Below, piece by piece: positions 6,129-6,785 of a stretch of DNA of 6,785 nt. The notes beneath the pieces were generated by a model, which saw only the letters and a program-made list of their open reading frames with translations, was not told the origin of the DNA and did not search any database. Source of the DNA: Acidianus hospitalis. Lineage in GTDB: Archaea; Thermoproteota; Thermoprotei_A; Sulfolobales; Sulfolobaceae. The translations under genes and the position numbers were made by a program. The first letter of the stretch is position 1. Each line of letters opens with the position of its first letter. The stretch is from assembly GCA_003086435.1 (NCBI GenBank), contig QEFD01000125.1:1-6785 (forward strand), written 5' to 3'.

Positions 6129-6785
6129 TGACACTTTTTTCTTTCAATTTCTTTAGATATTCATCTATTGGTATTACCTCGTTATTATCATCGACTACAA
6201 GACTTCCTGGATTACCTTTTCTACCTTTAATTAAATACCAACCTATTAGAACTGCCATTGTTGACGTTAGTATAACAATTGAGGCAATGTCAGGTACTGA
6301 AATACTTTCAGTGACTCCCCAAAGATTAAGTCCAGTAGCTATTAAGGGTATTATAGCGCTAACCAATCCAAGTTGTCCAATTCTATAATAGAAGACGGGA
6401 ACTCCAAATCCATCTATTATTCTACCAGATAACCATAATATTCCAGTTATAGCACTTATATCTGCAAATGCTGTGTTTATTCCAAGAAATATTACTGATA
6501 ATGCAGTTACTAGTCCTGTTATACTTCCTACAAATATTGTAGCAATAACTGGTTCATGGCTTTTATTTACCTTAGAAAATATTGCTGGAGCTGATTTTTC
6601 TCTTGATAGGTTGAATATTATTCTTGCAGCACCTAAAGTAGTGCCTATATTAGATGCAAATAAACTATTTATTGACATTACTAATGCTATTAGAAGCGGT
6701 AACACACCAAAGGAGTACATTTCATAAATTAAAGGCTGAGGAGAGCAAGCTAAGGCTGAAAGAGGACCGTTCCATAATGCTACTA
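6121..6785 (-). CDS. APC-superfamily amino acid permease, C-terminal part (5' end outside window)
   Basis: The frame is open from the right edge to a TAA at 6121-6123, giving 220 residues of a longer (typically 450-550 residue) transporter. The ATG at 6718-6720 is internal, because the frame continues upstream without a stop to the window edge. About five hydrophobic segments are visible (roughly residues 26-46, 78-101, 104-121, 137-155 and 165-185 of the visible part). These are followed by a charged cytoplasmic tail of about 30 residues ending KLKEKSVTT. The segment NIGTTLGAARIIFNLSREK, followed by APAIFSKVNKSHEPVIA, is the characteristic APC pattern (small-residue helix, then S/A-R-D/E-x3-P-x2-F-x-K-V-x-P-V). 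This supports a proton- or sodium-coupled amino acid importer or exchanger in the cytoplasmic membrane. The substrate cannot be told from this part. The 3' end overlaps the stress-protein gene by 8 bases. Confidence 0.85.
   Translation of the reverse strand, partial: VALWNGPLSALACSPQPLIYEMYSFGVLPLLIALVMSINSLFASNIGTTLGAARIIFNLSREKSAPAIFSKVNKSHEPVIATIFVGSITGLVTALSVIFLGINTAFADISAITGILWLSGRIIDGFGVPVFYYRIGQLGLVSAIIPLIATGLNLWGVTESISVPDIASIVILTSTMAVLIGWYLIKGRKGNPGSLVVDDNNEVIPIDEYLKKLKEKSVTT
6135..6140 (+). terminator. Oligo-T terminator of the universal stress protein gene
   Basis: Six T residues start seven bases after the TAG stop, followed by further T-rich sequence. The run lies within the 3' coding end of the opposite-strand permease, where it encodes lysine codons, so the stress-protein transcript probably ends antisense to that gene. 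Confidence 0.5.

Noticed and set aside
6128..6388. Plus-strand open frame of 86 codons
   Set aside because: It lies entirely opposite the APC permease, whose protein shows clear family motifs and membrane segments. The plus-strand translation shows no recognisable pattern.
6718..6720. ATG as the start of a 199-residue permease
   Set aside because: The frame continues open upstream to the window edge, reading hydrophobic permease-like sequence, and a 199-residue protein would be less than half of an APC transporter. The gene is simply cut by the window.
6473..6727. Plus-strand open frame of 84 codons
   Set aside because: It is antisense to the permease coding region, with no promoter, ribosome-binding site or motif of its own.
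1..6785. CRISPR arrays, insertion sequences, tRNA or rRNA genes
   Set aside because: Reading both strands I saw no regularly spaced repeats, terminal inverted repeats with a transposase, or tRNA-like or rRNA sequence. Nearly all DNA is explained by the listed genes.

Overview
The window looks like chromosomal DNA of a thermoacidophilic crenarchaeon of the order Sulfolobales (Sulfolobus/Acidianus/Metallosphaera group). This is inferred from the AT-rich, AGA/ATA-rich coding sequence, the very tight gene packing, archaeal TATA boxes about 26 bases before start codons that lack a ribosome-binding site, GGTG-type ribosome-binding sites in front of operon-internal genes, oligo-T terminators, and the gene content. 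I cannot fix the genus.

Left half, minus strand (3068 down to 157): a four-gene cluster reads nikR-like regulator -> stand-alone B3/B4-domain protein -> homoserine dehydrogenase (hom) -> heme O synthase-type prenyltransferase (ctaB). The first three genes overlap by four bases (ATGA and TTGA junctions), so they are almost certainly one transcript with coupled translation. ctaB follows after 55 bases, lacks a ribosome-binding site and has TATA-like elements of its own, so it may also be transcribed separately. The last 50 codons of an unrecognised plus-strand gene run into the end of ctaB.

Right half, plus strand (3099 to 6128): tldD and tldE (pmbA) encode the two subunits of the TldD/TldE metalloprotease and overlap by 8 bases. 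After a short T-rich gap comes a single-domain universal stress protein with its own promoter. It converges on, and overlaps by 8 bases, a minus-strand APC-type amino acid permease that leaves the right edge of the window.

The genes are mostly housekeeping: amino acid biosynthesis, respiratory heme, peptide processing, stress and transport. I found no mobile element, CRISPR array, structural RNA or defence system, and no gap longer than 60 bases. The least ordinary point is the 30-base divergent gap between nikR and tldD. Each gene has a TATA-like box at about -26 from its own start codon, so the two promoters occupy the same DNA. The regulator is a NikR-type protein with all four nickel ligands, although no nickel-related gene is visible nearby.
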